DNA of 64,000 bases from Bradyrhizobium sp. WSM1417 (GTDB lineage Bacteria > Pseudomonadota > Alphaproteobacteria > Rhizobiales > Xanthobacteraceae): positions 846,501 through 910,500 of the forward strand of contig NZ_KI911783.1 of assembly GCF_000515415.1 (NCBI RefSeq). The letters run 5' to 3'. Positions within the stretch are counted from its first letter, which is position 1; every line of letters begins with the position of its first letter. This document shows, in pieces, positions 1 through 11,469 of this stretch. Both the position numbers and the translations under genes were made by a program. The notes under the pieces are model-generated. The model was given only the letters and a program-made list of their open reading frames with translations, was not told the origin of the DNA and made no database searches.

Positions 1-891
1 CCATTCCGCACCGACGATCCCGGCCTCGAACGCCGCCTGGTCGATCTTGAAGGCGTTGGTGGCCCGCAGCGTCGCGATCGCAAGGCCGGCATTGTCGAAC
101 TGGTGGCGGCCGAACAGGCGCGGCGCGGTGAGATCCATCAAGCCGCGCTCATCGGAATAGACCAGCCGCCCGTGCTCGACATTGACATGCCAGCTCTCGC
201 CCGCGGCAAACAACGGCGCGCGCATCCGCTTCGCCTCCGCCTCGATCACAGCCATCGCCTCAGCCGACTGCTCGGCGCAAACCACGGGCACGCCGCGCTT
301 GATGATCGCAGCCTTCTCGCCGGCGATCGACGTCAAGGTGTCGCCGAGGAAATCCATGTGGTCCATGCTGACAGGCGTGATCACGCAGGCCGCCGGCGCA
401 TCGATGACGTTGGTTGAATCAAGTCGGCCACCGAGGCCGACCTCCAGCAGAACCACATCGGCGGGGTTCTGCGCGAACAGATGAAATGCAGCCGCCGTCT
501 TGAGCTCGAACAGTGTGGCCGGCTCGCCGGCATTGACACGCTCGACCTCTTCCAGAGCCGCGCGCAACTCGTCGTCACCGACCAGCACACCGCCCCCGAC
601 GCGGCCGAGCCGGAAACATTCATTGATGCGAACGAGATAGGGCGACGTGTAGGCGTGGACGCGCAGGCCGGCGGCCTCCAGCGTCGCGCGCAGATAAGCG
701 AGCGTCGAGCCCTTGCCGTTGGTACCGGCGATGTGGATCACCGGCGGCAGCTTGCGCTCGGGATGACCGAGCCGGTCGAGCAGGCGGTGCATCCGCTCCA
801 GCCCGAGATCGATGCGTTTCTGATGCAGGGCCGACAGCCGCCCGATCAATTCGCCGAGCGGCGGCTTTGCGCGGTCAGAGGAAGCGTTCAC
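1..891 (-). CDS. folC: Bifunctional folylpolyglutamate synthase/dihydrofolate synthase, 3' end outside window
   Basis: Mur-ligase-type enzyme that adds glutamate to dihydropteroate and to folates, in the cytoplasm. Only the N-terminal 297 codons lie in the window. The ATP-binding loop GTNGKGST is at about residues 56-63, and [12 protein letters not shown] follows as expected for FolC. The start is GTG at 891; it overlaps the accD stop in a GTGA, which implies translational coupling and fixes the start. accD-folC order downstream of trpA is conserved in alphaproteobacteria. Identification comes from reading the reverse complement directly. The C-terminal domain cannot be judged. Confidence 0.93.
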   Translation of the reverse strand, partial: MNASSDRAKPPLGELIGRLSALHQKRIDLGLERMHRLLDRLGHPERKLPPVIHIAGTNGKGSTLAYLRATLEAAGLRVHAYTSPYLVRINECFRLGRVGGGVLVGDDELRAALEEVERVNAGEPATLFELKTAAAFHLFAQNPADVVLLEVGLGGRLDSTNVIDAPAACVITPVSMDHMDFLGDTLTSIAGEKAAIIKRGVPVVCAEQSAEAMAVIEAEAKRMRAPLFAAGESWHVNVEHGRLVYSDERGLMDLTAPRLFGRHQFDNAGLAIATLRATNAFKIDQAAFEAGIVGAEW

Positions 892-1829
892 GCGTGCGGC
901 GCGGCCGGCGCCGTTTCGGGAGCCGATACGATCTGTGCCGGGCTCACGACCGGCTGCACCGGTTTCGATGCGCTCTCCAGCGCCGGTGCCCTGGTCAACA
1001 GCCGGCAGAGCCGCGCCAGGGTCGGGCGCAATTCGTGGCGATGCACGACCATGTCGACCATGCCGTGCTCCTTGAGATATTCGGCGCGCTGAAAACCTTC
1101 GGGGAGTTTTTCGCGAATGGTCTGCTCGATCACGCGCGCGCCGGCAAAACCGATCAGCGCGCCCGGTTCGGCAATCTGCACGTCACCGAGCATCGCATAG
1201 GACGCGGTGACGCCGCCGGTGGTCGGGTTGGTCAGCACGACGATGTAGGGCTGTTTCGCTTCACGCAGCATCTGCACCGCCACCGTGGTGCGCGGCATCT
1301 GCATCAACGACAGGATGCCTTCCTGCATGCGCGCGCCGCCTGAGGCGGCGAATACGATGAAGGGCGACTTCTTCTCGACCGCGAGTTCAAGCCCGCGCAC
1401 GATAGCTTCGCCCGCGGCCATGCCGAGCGAGCCGCCCATGAAGTCGAAATCCTGCACGGCGACGACCACGGCGGCACCTTCGAGCTTGCCGTAGCCGACG
1501 TTGATCGCGTCGTTGAGGTTGGTTCGCGCGCGGGCATCCTTGATGCGGTCGACGTATTTCTTCTCGTCACGGAACTTGAGCGGATCGGGCGTGACGTCGG
1601 GCAGCGCGACGTCGTACCAGGTCTCGTTGTCGAAAATCGACTTCAGACGCGCCACCGCGTTCATGCGCATATGATAGTTCGAGCCGGGGATGACGAACTG
1701 GTTGGCCTCGACGTCCTTGTAGAACACGAGCTGTCCGGAATCCGGGCACTTGATCCAGAGATTCTCCGGCGTCTCCCGCCGCAGCATGTTGCGGATCTTC
1801 GGCCGGACCACATTGGTAAGCCAGTTCAT
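888..1829 (-). CDS. accD: Acetyl-CoA carboxylase carboxyltransferase subunit beta
   Basis: Beta half of the carboxyltransferase that moves CO2 from biotin to acetyl-CoA in the first step of fatty acid synthesis; partner is AccA, not in this window. The protein is 313 aa with the crotonase-like carboxyltransferase core ([32 protein letters not shown]). ATG at 1829 is chosen because GGAG lies just upstream; an open frame extends 12 codons further but has no comparable site. The N-terminal zinc-ribbon region keeps only Cys28: positions matching the other three E. coli cysteines are Ser31, Ile47 and Ser50. The stop overlaps folC. It lies 150 bases after trpA and is probably co-transcribed with it. 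Confidence 0.95.
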   Translation of the reverse strand: MNWLTNVVRPKIRNMLRRETPENLWIKCPDSGQLVFYKDVEANQFVIPGSNYHMRMNAVARLKSIFDNETWYDVALPDVTPDPLKFRDEKKYVDRIKDARARTNLNDAINVGYGKLEGAAVVVAVQDFDFMGGSLGMAAGEAIVRGLELAVEKKSPFIVFAASGGARMQEGILSLMQMPRTTVAVQMLREAKQPYIVVLTNPTTGGVTASYAMLGDVQIAEPGALIGFAGARVIEQTIREKLPEGFQRAEYLKEHGMVDMVVHRHELRPTLARLCRLLTRAPALESASKPVQPVVSPAQIVSAPETAPAAPHA

Positions 1830-1912
1830 GGTTTGCTCCGATGTGCGATCCCGCCTGGGGACCACCTGAAGGGATATATGGCGGCCGGACCCCGGCCCGG
1901 CAAGCCGCCGTA

Positions 1913-1964
1913 TCGTCCGCCTTGCTCGTCCGCCTTGCTCGTCGGACTTGCTCGTCGGACTTGG
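1913..1964. repeat. Four tandem 13-bp repeats between trpA and accD
   Basis: Two copies of TCGTCCGCCTTGC are followed by TCGTCGGACTTGC and TCGTCGGACTTGG, head to tail with no gaps. The array lies in the 150-base trpA-accD spacer. The 2+2 pattern suggests duplication by replication slippage. No function is evident. Confidence 0.85.
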
Positions 1965-1979
1965 CAGCGGAATTAAGGC

Positions 1980-2812
1980 CTATTCCGCCGCCTGTTGCGC
2001 GCCTTTGACGCCCTGGGCCAGGGCCGCCGTCAGCTCGGCGACGGCGTTGACGGTTTTGCCGGTGGCGTGCCCGTCCGCATCGAGGCTGTTCTTGAGGGCA
2101 TCGACCAGCGCGGTGCCGACCACGGCGCCATTGGCATGCGAGGCAATCGCGCGGGCGGTCTCCGGTGTACGGATGCCAAAGCCGACGCAGACCGGCAGTT
2201 TTGTATGCCGCTTGATGCGGGCAACTGCCTCGCCGACGGCCGTGGAGTCCGCGGCCGCAGCGCCGGTGATGCCTGTGATAGAGACGTAGTAGACGAAGCC
2301 CGAGGTGTTGGCGAGCACTGCGGGCAGCCGCTTGTCGTCGGTGGTCGGCGTCGCCAGGCGGATGAAATTGAGGCCGGCCTTCATCGCGGGCAGGCAGAGC
2401 TCGTCGTCCTCCTCCGGCGGCAGGTCGACGATGATGAGGCCGTCGATGCCGGCGCTCTTCGCATCACCTAAGAATTTGTCGACGCCATAAATGTAGATTG
2501 GGTTGTAGTAGCCCATCAGCACGATCGGCGTGGCATTGTCGTCCTTGCGGAAGCCGCGCACGAGATCGAGCGTCTTCTTCAGCGTCATGCCGGCCTTGAG
2601 CGCGCGCAGGCCTGCCGCCTGGATCGACGGACCGTCGGCCATCGGGTCGGTGAAGGGCATGCCGAGCTCGATCACATCGGCGCCCGCTTTCGGCAGCGCC
2701 TTGATGATCTCGAGCGAGGTGGCCGGATCGGGATCTCCGGCCATCAGGAAGGTGACGAAGGCCGAGCGGCCGGCTTTCTTCAGCTCGGCGAAACGGGTGT
2801 CGATACGCGTGG

Positions 2813-2816
<4 letters not shown>
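1980..2816 (-). CDS. trpA: Tryptophan synthase alpha chain
   Basis: Cleaves indole-3-glycerol phosphate to indole, which is channelled to TrpB. 278 aa, the usual family length. The catalytic glutamate and aspartate lie in [15 protein letters not shown], and the phosphate-binding GFGIRTPE and GAVVGTALV segments are present. The start is GTG at 2816, overlapping the trpB stop as GTGA. The open frame continues upstream through trpB in another reading frame, but that extension has no resemblance to TrpA. Fourth-base overlaps through trpF-trpB-trpA indicate one translationally coupled operon. Confidence 0.96.
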
Positions 2817-4026
<1,210 letters not shown>

Positions 4027-4030
<4 letters not shown>

Positions 4031-4698
4031 CGGACGCTCAACTCTTGACTTGCATCTTGGCTTGCGCGCGCGGCGCGAATGAAGGCCTTGATCATCTCGG
4101 GGTCTTTCACGCCCGGGGCGCTCTCGACACCGGAGGAGACGTCGACACCACCGGCCCGGGTGACGCGAACGGCTTCGGCGACGTTGCCGGCGCCGAGGCC
4201 GCCCGAGACCATATACGGTAACGCAAGCTCCAGGTTTCCGAGCAAATGCCAATCGAACGGTGCACCGAGGCCGCCCGGCCGAGTCGCGTCCTTCGGTGCG
4301 CGCGCGTCGAACAGGATGCGTTCGGCCACCTCTGCGTAGCCGGGCAGCACGGCGAGATCGGCTGACGTTGCGACTGGCACGACCTTCATCACCGGGCGAT
4401 CGAACCGTTGCCTGATGTCGCGCAGCCGGGCCACGCTTTCCGTGCCATGAAGCTGAAAAATGTCCGGCGACAGCGCGTCCACGATGTTGTCGAGCGTGGC
4501 GTCGTCGGCATCGACCGTGAGGGCGACCTTGAGCGCGCGCCGCTTCACCTGGCGGCCGAGCTCCCGGCCGGCTTCCAGCGACAAATGCCGCGGCGACGGC
4601 GGAAAGAACACAAAGCCCACCATGTCGGCACCCGCCTCGAGCGCCGTTTCGAGCGTCTCGGGCGTGGACAGGCCGCAGATTTTGACGAGCAAGGACAT
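4027..4698 (-). CDS. trpF: Phosphoribosylanthranilate isomerase
   Basis: Converts N-(5-phosphoribosyl)anthranilate to CdRP in tryptophan synthesis; a (beta/alpha)8 barrel of 223 aa. The N-terminal VKICGLS carries the catalytic cysteine, LFDARAPK the catalytic aspartate, and [11 protein letters not shown] the phosphate site. It is the first trp gene of this operon; trpE, trpG, trpD and trpC are not in the window, so the pathway is split, as is usual in rhizobia. About 80 bases separate it from the upstream lapA-like gene. Confidence 0.96.
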
Positions 4699-4779
4699 GT
4701 TCTCGACGGATATGGGCTCAAAGCAAATGGAGGCCGCAGGTCCGCGGCCGGAAAACGGGCTTTTCGGTTGCGGCCGCTT

Positions 4780-5172
4780 CTACAACGTCGCGCGCTGCTT
4801 GTCTCGCCCGACGGGCCCGTAAAGCCCCATCCCGGAGGGAACGGGGAGGCGCTGGGACTCAGGCCTTGCTGCGGCCGCCTGGGCCCGCAGATCGGCCAGC
4901 TCGCTTCGCGCGGCCCGGGCATCCGCGTCATGCCGGCGCGCCGCACGCCGCCAGTGCCGCTGCCCGAACCAGACGGCACACCCGCCGACGAGGACCCCGA
5001 GCGCAGCCACCACGATCAGGAGCAGGAACAGCGGCAGCGTGACCGAGAATGACGGTTCGTTGGCAACGAAGGGATCGAACGAGACCGTGACGAAATGCCG
5101 GTTGGCGACGGCAAAGACCATCAGGATCAGGCCCAGCGGAATTACGACCAGCGCGGTCAGGAATTTTCGCAT
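4780..5172 (-). CDS. LapA-domain (DUF1049) membrane protein
   Basis: Small inner-membrane protein of about 130 aa with two hydrophobic segments (residues about 4-20 and 42-66), the second followed by a basic, alanine-rich and probably helical tail. This matches the LipopolysaccharideAssembly-protein-A/DUF1049 fold, whose E. coli member helps regulate LPS synthesis. ATG at 5172 (MRKFLTAL) is preferred; a TTG eight codons upstream is possible. Located between ihfB and trpF, a common alphaproteobacterial arrangement. The exact role here is not shown by sequence. Confidence 0.8.
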   Translation of the reverse strand: MRKFLTALVVIPLGLILMVFAVANRHFVTVSFDPFVANEPSFSVTLPLFLLLIVVAALGVLVGGCAVWFGQRHWRRAARRHDADARAARSELADLRAQAAAARPESQRLPVPSGMGLYGPVGRDKQRATL

Positions 5173-5242
5173 CTCGGCTCGCTCGCCTTGAATCAAGGTG
5201 CGGCCGCATCGCTCGCGACCGCAGGAAACCCTGAGGTGGACC

Positions 5243-5548
5243 TCAGTCTGGCGCGCCTGGATCCGGATGGTCGCGATTCAGCCGTTCGCGCATTTCCTTG
5301 CCGGTCTTGAAGAACGGAACGCTCTTCTGATCGACAGGCACATGGGCGCCGGTGCGCGGATTGCGCCCTGCGCGTGCAGGGCGATGCTTGACCGAGAAGG
5401 CACCGAAGCCGCGCAACTCGACGCGATCACCGCGCGCGAGAGCCGCTACGATCTCTTCGAGAATCGCATTCACAATGTTCTCGACATCCCGCTGGTACAG
5501 ATGCGGGTTGTGCTCGGCGATACGCTGAACAAGTTCGGATTTGATCAT
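5243..5548 (-). CDS. ihfB: Integration host factor subunit beta
   Basis: DNA-bending nucleoid protein, 101 aa, acting as a heterodimer with IhfA. The HU/IHF signature [18 protein letters not shown] is complete, with the proline-tipped DNA-binding arm. The C-terminal extension past the fold is short and acidic/proline-rich. It lies downstream of rpsA and sppA, mirroring the rpsA-ihfB order known in many proteobacteria. Within the 170-base upstream spacer a TTGACA is visible on the minus strand near 5610, but no convincing -10. Confidence 0.96.
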   Translation of the reverse strand: MIKSELVQRIAEHNPHLYQRDVENIVNAILEEIVAALARGDRVELRGFGAFSVKHRPARAGRNPRTGAHVPVDQKSVPFFKTGKEMRERLNRDHPDPGAPD

Positions 5549-5720
5549 CGAGAGATAGGACCCGGGAGCGTGCGGACGACCATTTCCGTGAAAATACCGT
5601 GATCTGTCAAGACGCTAAATGAAGGTTGAGCGTCGTGAAAATACGTGACAAATGCCGAAAAAGCGGGCTGGCCCTGCACGCGCCGAACGGGAAAACCCTC
5701 TGGAGTTCGCCCGGTTCCGG

Positions 5721-6701
5721 TCAGTTCGACGCCGCCGGCTGCCACAAGGCGAGCATTCCATCCATTCCGAGCCGATCGACCGCCTGTGCGACGCCGGTTT
5801 GTCCGATTTGATGCGCAATCGAGCCTAAACCCAGTGCTTCCAGCGTCACTGCGGCCGCCGTCTTGAGGAACGGCAGATCGCTGAAGCGCGGCTGCAGCTT
5901 GTAATCGCGCACGGAGAGCCCCTTCTTGACGCCCTTCTGCTCGACCAGCCAGGTCACCGCGGTCTTCTCGTCGCCGATCTGATCGATCAGCTTGAGATCG
6001 ATGGCCTGGCGTCCGGTGAAGACACGGCCATCAACCACTTTCTCGAGCTGCGTGTCATCCATGCCACGCCGTTCCTTCACCAATCCCTTGAACCAGGCAT
6101 AGGAATCCTTCACCAGCGCATCGAGCGCCGCCCGTGCCTCGGGGCTGGTCGGCTCGAAACCGTTGGGCGCGGCCTTCAGCGGCGTGGATTTTACCTCCTC
6201 GACCTTGACGCCGACGGTCTTCAACAGCTCCGAGACGTTCGGGAATTGGAACAGCACGCCGATCGAGCCGACCAGCGAGCTCTGCTGGGCGATGATGTGA
6301 TCGCTGGCGATCGCGGTGATATAGCCGCCGGAGGCGGCGAGGCCTTCGACGACCACGACGAGCGGCTTCTTTGCCTTCAGCCGTACAAGCGAATCATAGA
6401 GCTGCTCGGAGCCGGCGGTGGTGCCGCCCGGCGAATTGACGTGAACGATGACGGCGGCAGCCTGCGAATTCTCCAGCCGCTCGAGCGCCTGCGTGCGATC
6501 GGAATCGCTGCGGATCAGGCCGTCGATCTGGACCCGCGCGATCGAGCCGGCGGACGCGAACGTGCCGCGCGCACCCGGCGTCGCGACCAGCGCGAAGCCT
6601 GCGATCGCGGCGATCGCGATCAGCGCGGCCAATACGCGCCAGAACGTCAGCTTGCGGCGGATCCTGCGGCGATCGACGATGATGTCCGAATCGAGCGACA
6701 T
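5721..6701 (-). CDS. sppA: Signal peptide peptidase SppA, S49 family
   Basis: Membrane-anchored serine protease that degrades cleaved signal peptides. 326 aa, the short single-domain form. A transmembrane anchor spans about residues 17-40 after a basic stretch (DRRRIRRK). The ClpP-like core has HVNSPGGTTAGSEQLY and the nucleophile serine in LAASGGYITA, with the general-base lysine expected downstream, near VGSIGV. ATG at 6701 has GGAG 11 bases upstream; the longer open frame runs into a palindromic repeat and the rpsA terminator, so it is not coding. Confidence 0.92.
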   Translation of the reverse strand: MSLDSDIIVDRRRIRRKLTFWRVLAALIAIAAIAGFALVATPGARGTFASAGSIARVQIDGLIRSDSDRTQALERLENSQAAAVIVHVNSPGGTTAGSEQLYDSLVRLKAKKPLVVVVEGLAASGGYITAIASDHIIAQQSSLVGSIGVLFQFPNVSELLKTVGVKVEEVKSTPLKAAPNGFEPTSPEARAALDALVKDSYAWFKGLVKERRGMDDTQLEKVVDGRVFTGRQAIDLKLIDQIGDEKTAVTWLVEQKGVKKGLSVRDYKLQPRFSDLPFLKTAAAVTLEALGLGSIAHQIGQTGVAQAVDRLGMDGMLALWQPAASN

Positions 6702-6843
6702 CTCAGTATCTCCAAATGAAAGGCCAGGCGCGTTGTGCCGTCGCAGCGTGACCATTGGCTTATCTGGATACATCAATTGCGGCGCAATTAGAAGAAAACA
6801 AGGCCGGCAGCGGCATGGGCCCCGGCGTAGCGACACACTCATT

Positions 6844-6869
6844 GTCGTCCCGGCCTTCGCCGGGACGAC
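6844..6869. repeat. REP-like perfect 11-bp palindrome
   Basis: GTCGTCCCGGC, loop CTTC, GCCGGGACGAC. It lies between the rpsA terminator and sppA. The same GTCGTCC..GGACGAC logic appears at 55057-55188, which suggests a dispersed family. Confidence 0.75.
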
Positions 6870-6879
6870 CAAGCTCAAC

Positions 6880-6909
6880 AAAAAAAGCCCCGGCTTGCGC
6901 CGGGGCTTT
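6880..6909 (-). terminator. Rho-independent terminator of rpsA
   Basis: Perfect 11-bp stem AAAGCCCCGGC / GCCGGGGCTTT with a four-base loop, 25 bases after the rpsA stop. Read on the minus strand it ends in a run of seven T. sppA and ihfB therefore probably have their own promoter. Confidence 0.9.
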
Positions 6910-6933
6910 GATGCAGCGAAACCTGCGTTTCGC

Positions 6934-8640
6934 TTACTTGGTGTCGCGGTTCTTGAGCGCGGTGCCGAGAATGTCGCCGAGCGTTGCTCCCGAATCGGAG
7001 GAGCCGTACTGCGCGATGGCTTCCTTCTCTTCGGCGACTTCGAGCGCCTTGATCGACACCTGGACCTTGCGGGCCTTCTTGTCGAACTGGATCACGCGGG
7101 CATCGACCTTCTCGCCGACGGCGAAGCGTTCGGCACGCTGATCGTTGCGGTCACGGGCGAGCTCCGAGCGCTTCACGAACGTGGTGAAGTCAGTCCCGGT
7201 GATCTTCACCTCGATGCCGCTCTCCTTCACGTCGATCACTTCGCAGGTCACGACCGCGCCCTTCTTGACATCGCCCGGCTCGGCGAAGGGGTCGCCTTCG
7301 AGCTGCTTGATGCCAAGCGAGATGCGCTCCTTCTCGACGTCCACATCGAGCACCACGGCCTTCACCATGTCGCCCTTCTTGTAGTTGTCGATCACCTGCT
7401 CGCCCGGCTGCTTCCAGTCGAGGTCGGAGAGATGGACCATGCCGTCGACGTCGCCCTCGAGGCCCAGGAACAGACCGAACTCGGTCTTGTTCTTGACTTC
7501 GCCCTCGACCGTCGAACCGGTCGGGTGACCTTCGACGAAGACCTCCCACGGGTTGCGCATGGTCTGCTTGAGGCCGAGCGAGATGCGGCGCTTGACGGAA
7601 TCGACTTCCAGCACCTGCACTTCGACTTCCTGCGAGGTCGAAACGATCTTGCCGGGGTGCATGTTCTTCTTGGTCCACGACATCTCGGAGACGTGGATCA
7701 GGCCTTCGATGCCCGGCTCGAGCTCGACGAACGCGCCGTAGTCGGTGATGTTGGTGACGCGACCGGTGAAGCGGGCACCCAGCGGGTACTTGGCTTCGAT
7801 GCCCTGCCACGGATCGTCCAACAGCTGCTTCATGCCCAGCGAGATGCGGTGCGTCTCGTGGTTGATCTTGATGATCTTGACCTTCACGGTCTGGCCGATC
7901 GAGAGCACCTCGGTCGGATGGTTGACGCGGCGCCACGCGATATCGGTGACGTGCAGCAGACCGTCGATGCCGCCGAGATCAACGAACGCACCGTAATCGG
8001 TGATGTTCTTGACCACGCCGTCGATGACCTGACCCTCTTCGAGATTCTGCACCAGCTCCTGACGCTGCTCGGCGCGAGTCTCTTCGAGAACCGTGCGGCG
8101 CGACACGACGATGTTGCCGCGGCGACGGTCCATCTTGAGGATCTGGAACGGCTGCGAGTTGTTCATCAGCGGCGCAACGTCGCGGATCGGACGGATGTCG
8201 ACCTGCGAACGCGGCAGGAAGGCCACGGCACCGTCGAGGTCGACGGTGAAGCCGCCCTTGACCTGGTTGAAGATGACGCCGTTGACCTTCTCGTTGTTCT
8301 GGAAGGCCTTCTCGAGCTTGCCCCAGCTCTCTTCGCGGCGCGCCTTGTCGCGCGACAGCACGGCTTCGCCGAGGGCGTTCTCGATCCGATCGAGGAACAC
8401 TTCCACCTCGTCGCCGACCTTGAGCTCGCTGTCACGGCCGGGGCCGGAAAATTCGCGCAGGGCAACGCGGCCCTCGGTCTTCAGGCCGACGTCGATGACG
8501 GCCATGTCCTTTTCGATTGCAACAACCTTGCCCTTGATGACTGAGCTTTCCTGCAGGTTGCCGCCTGCGAAGGACTCGTCGAGCATCGCGGCGAAATCGT
8601 CGCGCGACGGGCTATAGGTATCAGCAGAAGTCGAAGCCAT
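6934..8640 (-). CDS. rpsA: 30S ribosomal protein S1
   Basis: RNA-binding ribosomal protein that docks mRNA to the small subunit. 568 aa with six S1 (OB-fold) repeats; the clearest are the ones with ITDYGAFVDLGGIDGLLHV, ITDYGAFVELEPGIEGLIHV and KTEFGLFLGLEGDVDGMVHL (each shortened here to its core). ATG at 8640 (MASTSADTYSP) has GGAG 10 bases upstream. Codon use is strongly biased, as for a highly expressed gene. Downstream of cmk with 266 bases between, a conserved cmk-rpsA order. The strong terminator follows immediately. Confidence 0.97.
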   Translation of the reverse strand: MASTSADTYSPSRDDFAAMLDESFAGGNLQESSVIKGKVVAIEKDMAVIDVGLKTEGRVALREFSGPGRDSELKVGDEVEVFLDRIENALGEAVLSRDKARREESWGKLEKAFQNNEKVNGVIFNQVKGGFTVDLDGAVAFLPRSQVDIRPIRDVAPLMNNSQPFQILKMDRRRGNIVVSRRTVLEETRAEQRQELVQNLEEGQVIDGVVKNITDYGAFVDLGGIDGLLHVTDIAWRRVNHPTEVLSIGQTVKVKIIKINHETHRISLGMKQLLDDPWQGIEAKYPLGARFTGRVTNITDYGAFVELEPGIEGLIHVSEMSWTKKNMHPGKIVSTSQEVEVQVLEVDSVKRRISLGLKQTMRNPWEVFVEGHPTGSTVEGEVKNKTEFGLFLGLEGDVDGMVHLSDLDWKQPGEQVIDNYKKGDMVKAVVLDVDVEKERISLGIKQLEGDPFAEPGDVKKGAVVTCEVIDVKESGIEVKITGTDFTTFVKRSELARDRNDQRAERFAVGEKVDARVIQFDKKARKVQVSIKALEVAEEKEAIAQYGSSDSGATLGDILGTALKNRDTK

Positions 8641-8906
8641 TTGTTCTCCAGTTGCGGATGTCGTGCCGGCCGTTGGGTTCTTGGGCGCACCGTACGCGCA
8701 GTGTCGGAAGGTCCGCAGAACCTTCGAGCGACCGCTCGCTGCTCCGACCTGGAGGGCGGAACAGCGGAAGCGGGCCGGCTGAGGCCCGCGCATTCGATAC
8801 GTGGAAATCTTTTGTCCGGAACCTGGATCGCGTCGGCCCGAGCAGGGACCGAGAGTATCGACCTCAAAGAGCGGGAGCGGGCGCTTCCTCCAATGACGGC
8901 AGCGGC

Positions 8907-9545
8907 TTAACCCCGCGACCGGCCCGCTCGGACGGCCTCGATAATGTCGATGGCGGCCCGGACGCCGCCTTCTATATCCAGTTGGGAGTTATCTAGCAAG
9001 TAAGCATCCGCGGCCGGCTTCAAGGGCGCGATCGCCCGGTTCTTGTCGCGTTCGTCGCGCTGGATGATGTCGGCGAGCACGGCCGCCTCGTCGGCCTCCT
9101 CGCCCCGCGCCTTGGCCTCCATGGTCCGGCGGCGGGCGCGGACCTTGGGGTCGGCCACGACGAAGATCTTCACGTCGGCATGGGGGCAGATCACGGTTCC
9201 AATATCCCGACCGTCGAGCACGGCGCCGGGCGGATCGGCGGCGAATTGCCGCTGAAAGCTGACCAGGGCCTCGCGCACCCTTGGGATCGCCGAGACGATG
9301 GAGGCGCCCTCGCCGGCCTTCTGGGTCTTCAGGGCGGGATTGCCGAACTTTTCAGGATCGAGTTCCAGCGCCGCAGCGACCGCCGCCGCCTCGTCCCGGA
9401 GATCATGACCGGACTGCATCAGGGAATAGGCCACCGCGCGATAGATCACGCCGGTATCGAGATGACGGTAGCCGTAATGGTGGGCAAGACGCTTGCCGAG
9501 CGTGCCTTTGCCCGACGCCGCGGGCCCGTCGATGGCGATGATCAT
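8907..9545 (-). CDS. cmk: Cytidylate kinase
   Basis: Phosphorylates CMP and dCMP. 212 aa. P-loop GPAASGKGT at residues 7-15, the CMP-binding [13 protein letters not shown], and [11 protein letters not shown] are all present. ATG at 9545 overlaps the aroA stop as ATGA, so the two are translationally coupled. The 266-base stretch between cmk and rpsA contains no other gene that I can support; it presumably holds the rpsA promoter. Confidence 0.96.
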   Translation of the reverse strand: MIIAIDGPAASGKGTLGKRLAHHYGYRHLDTGVIYRAVAYSLMQSGHDLRDEAAAVAAALELDPEKFGNPALKTQKAGEGASIVSAIPRVREALVSFQRQFAADPPGAVLDGRDIGTVICPHADVKIFVVADPKVRARRRTMEAKARGEEADEAAVLADIIQRDERDKNRAIAPLKPAADAYLLDNSQLDIEGGVRAAIDIIEAVRAGRSRG

Positions 9546-10879
9546 GAAAACTCGGCCCCAAGCGAACGCATCATCGGAATGAAATCCGGGAAACTGGTGG
9601 CGATGAAGGCGGTGTCATCGACGGTCACGGGCTGGTCGGAGGCGCAACCCATCACCAGCGCGGACATCGCGATGCGATGGTCCATGTGGGTGGCCACAAC
9701 GCCGCCGCCGGGAACGTGGCCGCGGCCTTCGACGATCAAATCGTCGCCGGAGACCTCGACCTTGACGCCATTGACGCGGAGCATGGCGGCGGTGGCTTCG
9801 AGACGGTCGGATTCCTTGACGCGCAGCTCCTGGAGGCCGCGCATGATGGTCGTGCCCTCGGCAAAGGCGGCCGCTACCGCCAGCACCAGATATTCGTCGA
9901 TCATCGACGGTGCGCGCTCCGGCGGCACTTCCACACCGCGCAATTTCGAGGCGCGTACGCGCAGCTTCGCCATCGGCTCGCCGGCGTCGCCGCGAACTTC
10001 GCTTTCCTCGATCGAGGCACCCATTTCGCGCAGCGTGGTGAAAAGACCGGTGCGCAGCGGATTGGTCATGACGTCGGACAGGACGATTTCGGAGCCTTCG
10101 ACGATCAGCGCAGCAACGATGGGGAACGCCGCCGATGAGGGATCGGCGGGCACGATGACGTTGGCGCCATGCAGCTCAGGCTGCCCCACGAGCGTGATAC
10201 GGCGGCCGTGCTGACCTTCCTGCACCGAGGTGATCTCGGCGCCGAAATGCTTGAGCATCAGCTCGGTATGGTCGCGACTGGCCTCGGTCTCGATGACCGT
10301 GGTGATGCCGGGCGCGGCCAGGCCCGCGAGCAGCACGGCTGATTTGATCTGGGCCGAGGCGACAGGCGTCTTGTAGGTGATCGGCAGCGGATCGCCCGCC
10401 CCCTGGACGGTCAGCGGCAGACGGCCGCCCTCGCCGCCGGAAACGACCTTCGCACCCATCTTTTCCAGCGGATCCAGGATCCGGCGCATCGGCCGGCTGC
10501 GCAGCGAGGCATCGCCGTCGAAAATCGCAGAGATCGGGCAGCCCGCGACGGCGCCCATGACGAGCCGGCAGCCGGTGCCGGAGTTGCCGAAATCGAGCGG
10601 CGCTTTGGGCTCCGCGAAGCCTGCGACACCCACGCCGTTCACCTTCCAGGCGAAATCTCCGGTGCGCTCGACCCTGGCGCCAAGTGCCTGCATGGATTTG
10701 GCGGTGTTAAGGACGTCCTCGCCCTCCAGGAGGCCCGAAATCCGCGTCTCTCCAACCGCGAGCGCACCGAGGATCAGGGCACGGTGGGAGATCGACTTGT
10801 CTCCGGGCACCCTGACTTTCCCGGTCAGGGGACCGCTGGCGCGCGACTGGAGCGGCGTCGGCTTGTCGGAATCGGTCAA
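9542..10879 (-). CDS. aroA: 3-phosphoshikimate 1-carboxyvinyltransferase (EPSP synthase)
   Basis: Joins shikimate-3-phosphate and PEP in the chorismate pathway. 445 aa, typical. The N-terminal [15 protein letters not shown], the [11 protein letters not shown] substrate loop and [11 protein letters not shown] are present. The start is taken as TTG at 10879 because AAGGA sits eight bases before it and the length then matches the family; the open frame runs 20 codons further without support. The [15 protein letters not shown] with Ala in the LALGTA-equivalent stretch resembles class II enzymes, but classification would need alignment. Confidence 0.93.
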   Translation of the reverse strand: MTDSDKPTPLQSRASGPLTGKVRVPGDKSISHRALILGALAVGETRISGLLEGEDVLNTAKSMQALGARVERTGDFAWKVNGVGVAGFAEPKAPLDFGNSGTGCRLVMGAVAGCPISAIFDGDASLRSRPMRRILDPLEKMGAKVVSGGEGGRLPLTVQGAGDPLPITYKTPVASAQIKSAVLLAGLAAPGITTVIETEASRDHTELMLKHFGAEITSVQEGQHGRRITLVGQPELHGANVIVPADPSSAAFPIVAALIVEGSEIVLSDVMTNPLRTGLFTTLREMGASIEESEVRGDAGEPMAKLRVRASKLRGVEVPPERAPSMIDEYLVLAVAAAFAEGTTIMRGLQELRVKESDRLEATAAMLRVNGVKVEVSGDDLIVEGRGHVPGGGVVATHMDHRIAMSALVMGCASDQPVTVDDTAFIATSFPDFIPMMRSLGAEFS

Positions 10880-11051
10880 GTTTGTGTCCTTGGATAGGCC
10901 CGAAACGTCCCAGCGGGACTCGCGGGGCAGGTACCACATGGTCTCCCCGCCGTCACGGGCATGTCGTTCTCCCGCAATGCGCTATTGACAGCGGGCCGCC
11001 AACTAGCCAAGTGAAGCACCGCTTTTCAGACATTTCCAGGATTCCTCTGCC

Positions 11052-11462
11052 GTGGCCAAGTCCGAACTCGGAACTAAACGTATTTGCCCGACCACGGGCA
11101 AAAAGTTCTATGACCTCAACAAGAATCCGGTGATCTCGCCTTATACCGGTGAAGTCGTGCCGATCGCGCCCATCGCGCCGGCTCGCGCACCCCGCGGCGC
11201 CGAAGCCCGCCACGCAGCCGCTGCCGCCGACGCCGCGCCGGAGCCGGCGGAGGTCGAGGAGGTCTCGCTCGAGGAGGCCGATGCCGAGGAGAACACCGGC
11301 AAGGTCAAGGCCGTCGTGCCCGAATCCGAGGACGACATCGAAGTCGATGAGACCATCGAGGACGATGACGACGACGATTCGACCTTTATCGCCGACGACG
11401 AAGAAGGCGATGAGGACGTCACCGACATCATTGGTGATGTCGGCGGTGACGAAGAGACTTGA
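11052..11462 (+). CDS. TIGR02300 family protein (FYDLN acid domain)
   Basis: 136-aa cytoplasmic protein of unknown function conserved in alphaproteobacteria. The N-terminus KRICPTTGKKFYDLNKNP gives the family its name; it looks like a degenerate metal-ribbon. The C-terminal third is extremely acidic (runs of Asp/Glu from about residue 75 on). Start is GTG at 11052. It diverges from aroA across 172 bases; TTGACA at 10985-10990 could be its -35, with no clear -10. Followed by a hairpin terminator and tRNA-Ala. Confidence 0.88.
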   Translation: MAKSELGTKRICPTTGKKFYDLNKNPVISPYTGEVVPIAPIAPARAPRGAEARHAAAAADAAPEPAEVEEVSLEEADAEENTGKVKAVVPESEDDIEVDETIEDDDDDDSTFIADDEEGDEDVTDIIGDVGGDEET

Positions 11463-11469
11463 GATAATT

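Noticed and set aside
6448-8544. A 698-codon open frame on the plus strand opposite rpsA
   Set aside because: It mirrors rpsA, is rich in Asp/His/Leu as expected from antisense of a GC-rich gene, and has no family resemblance.
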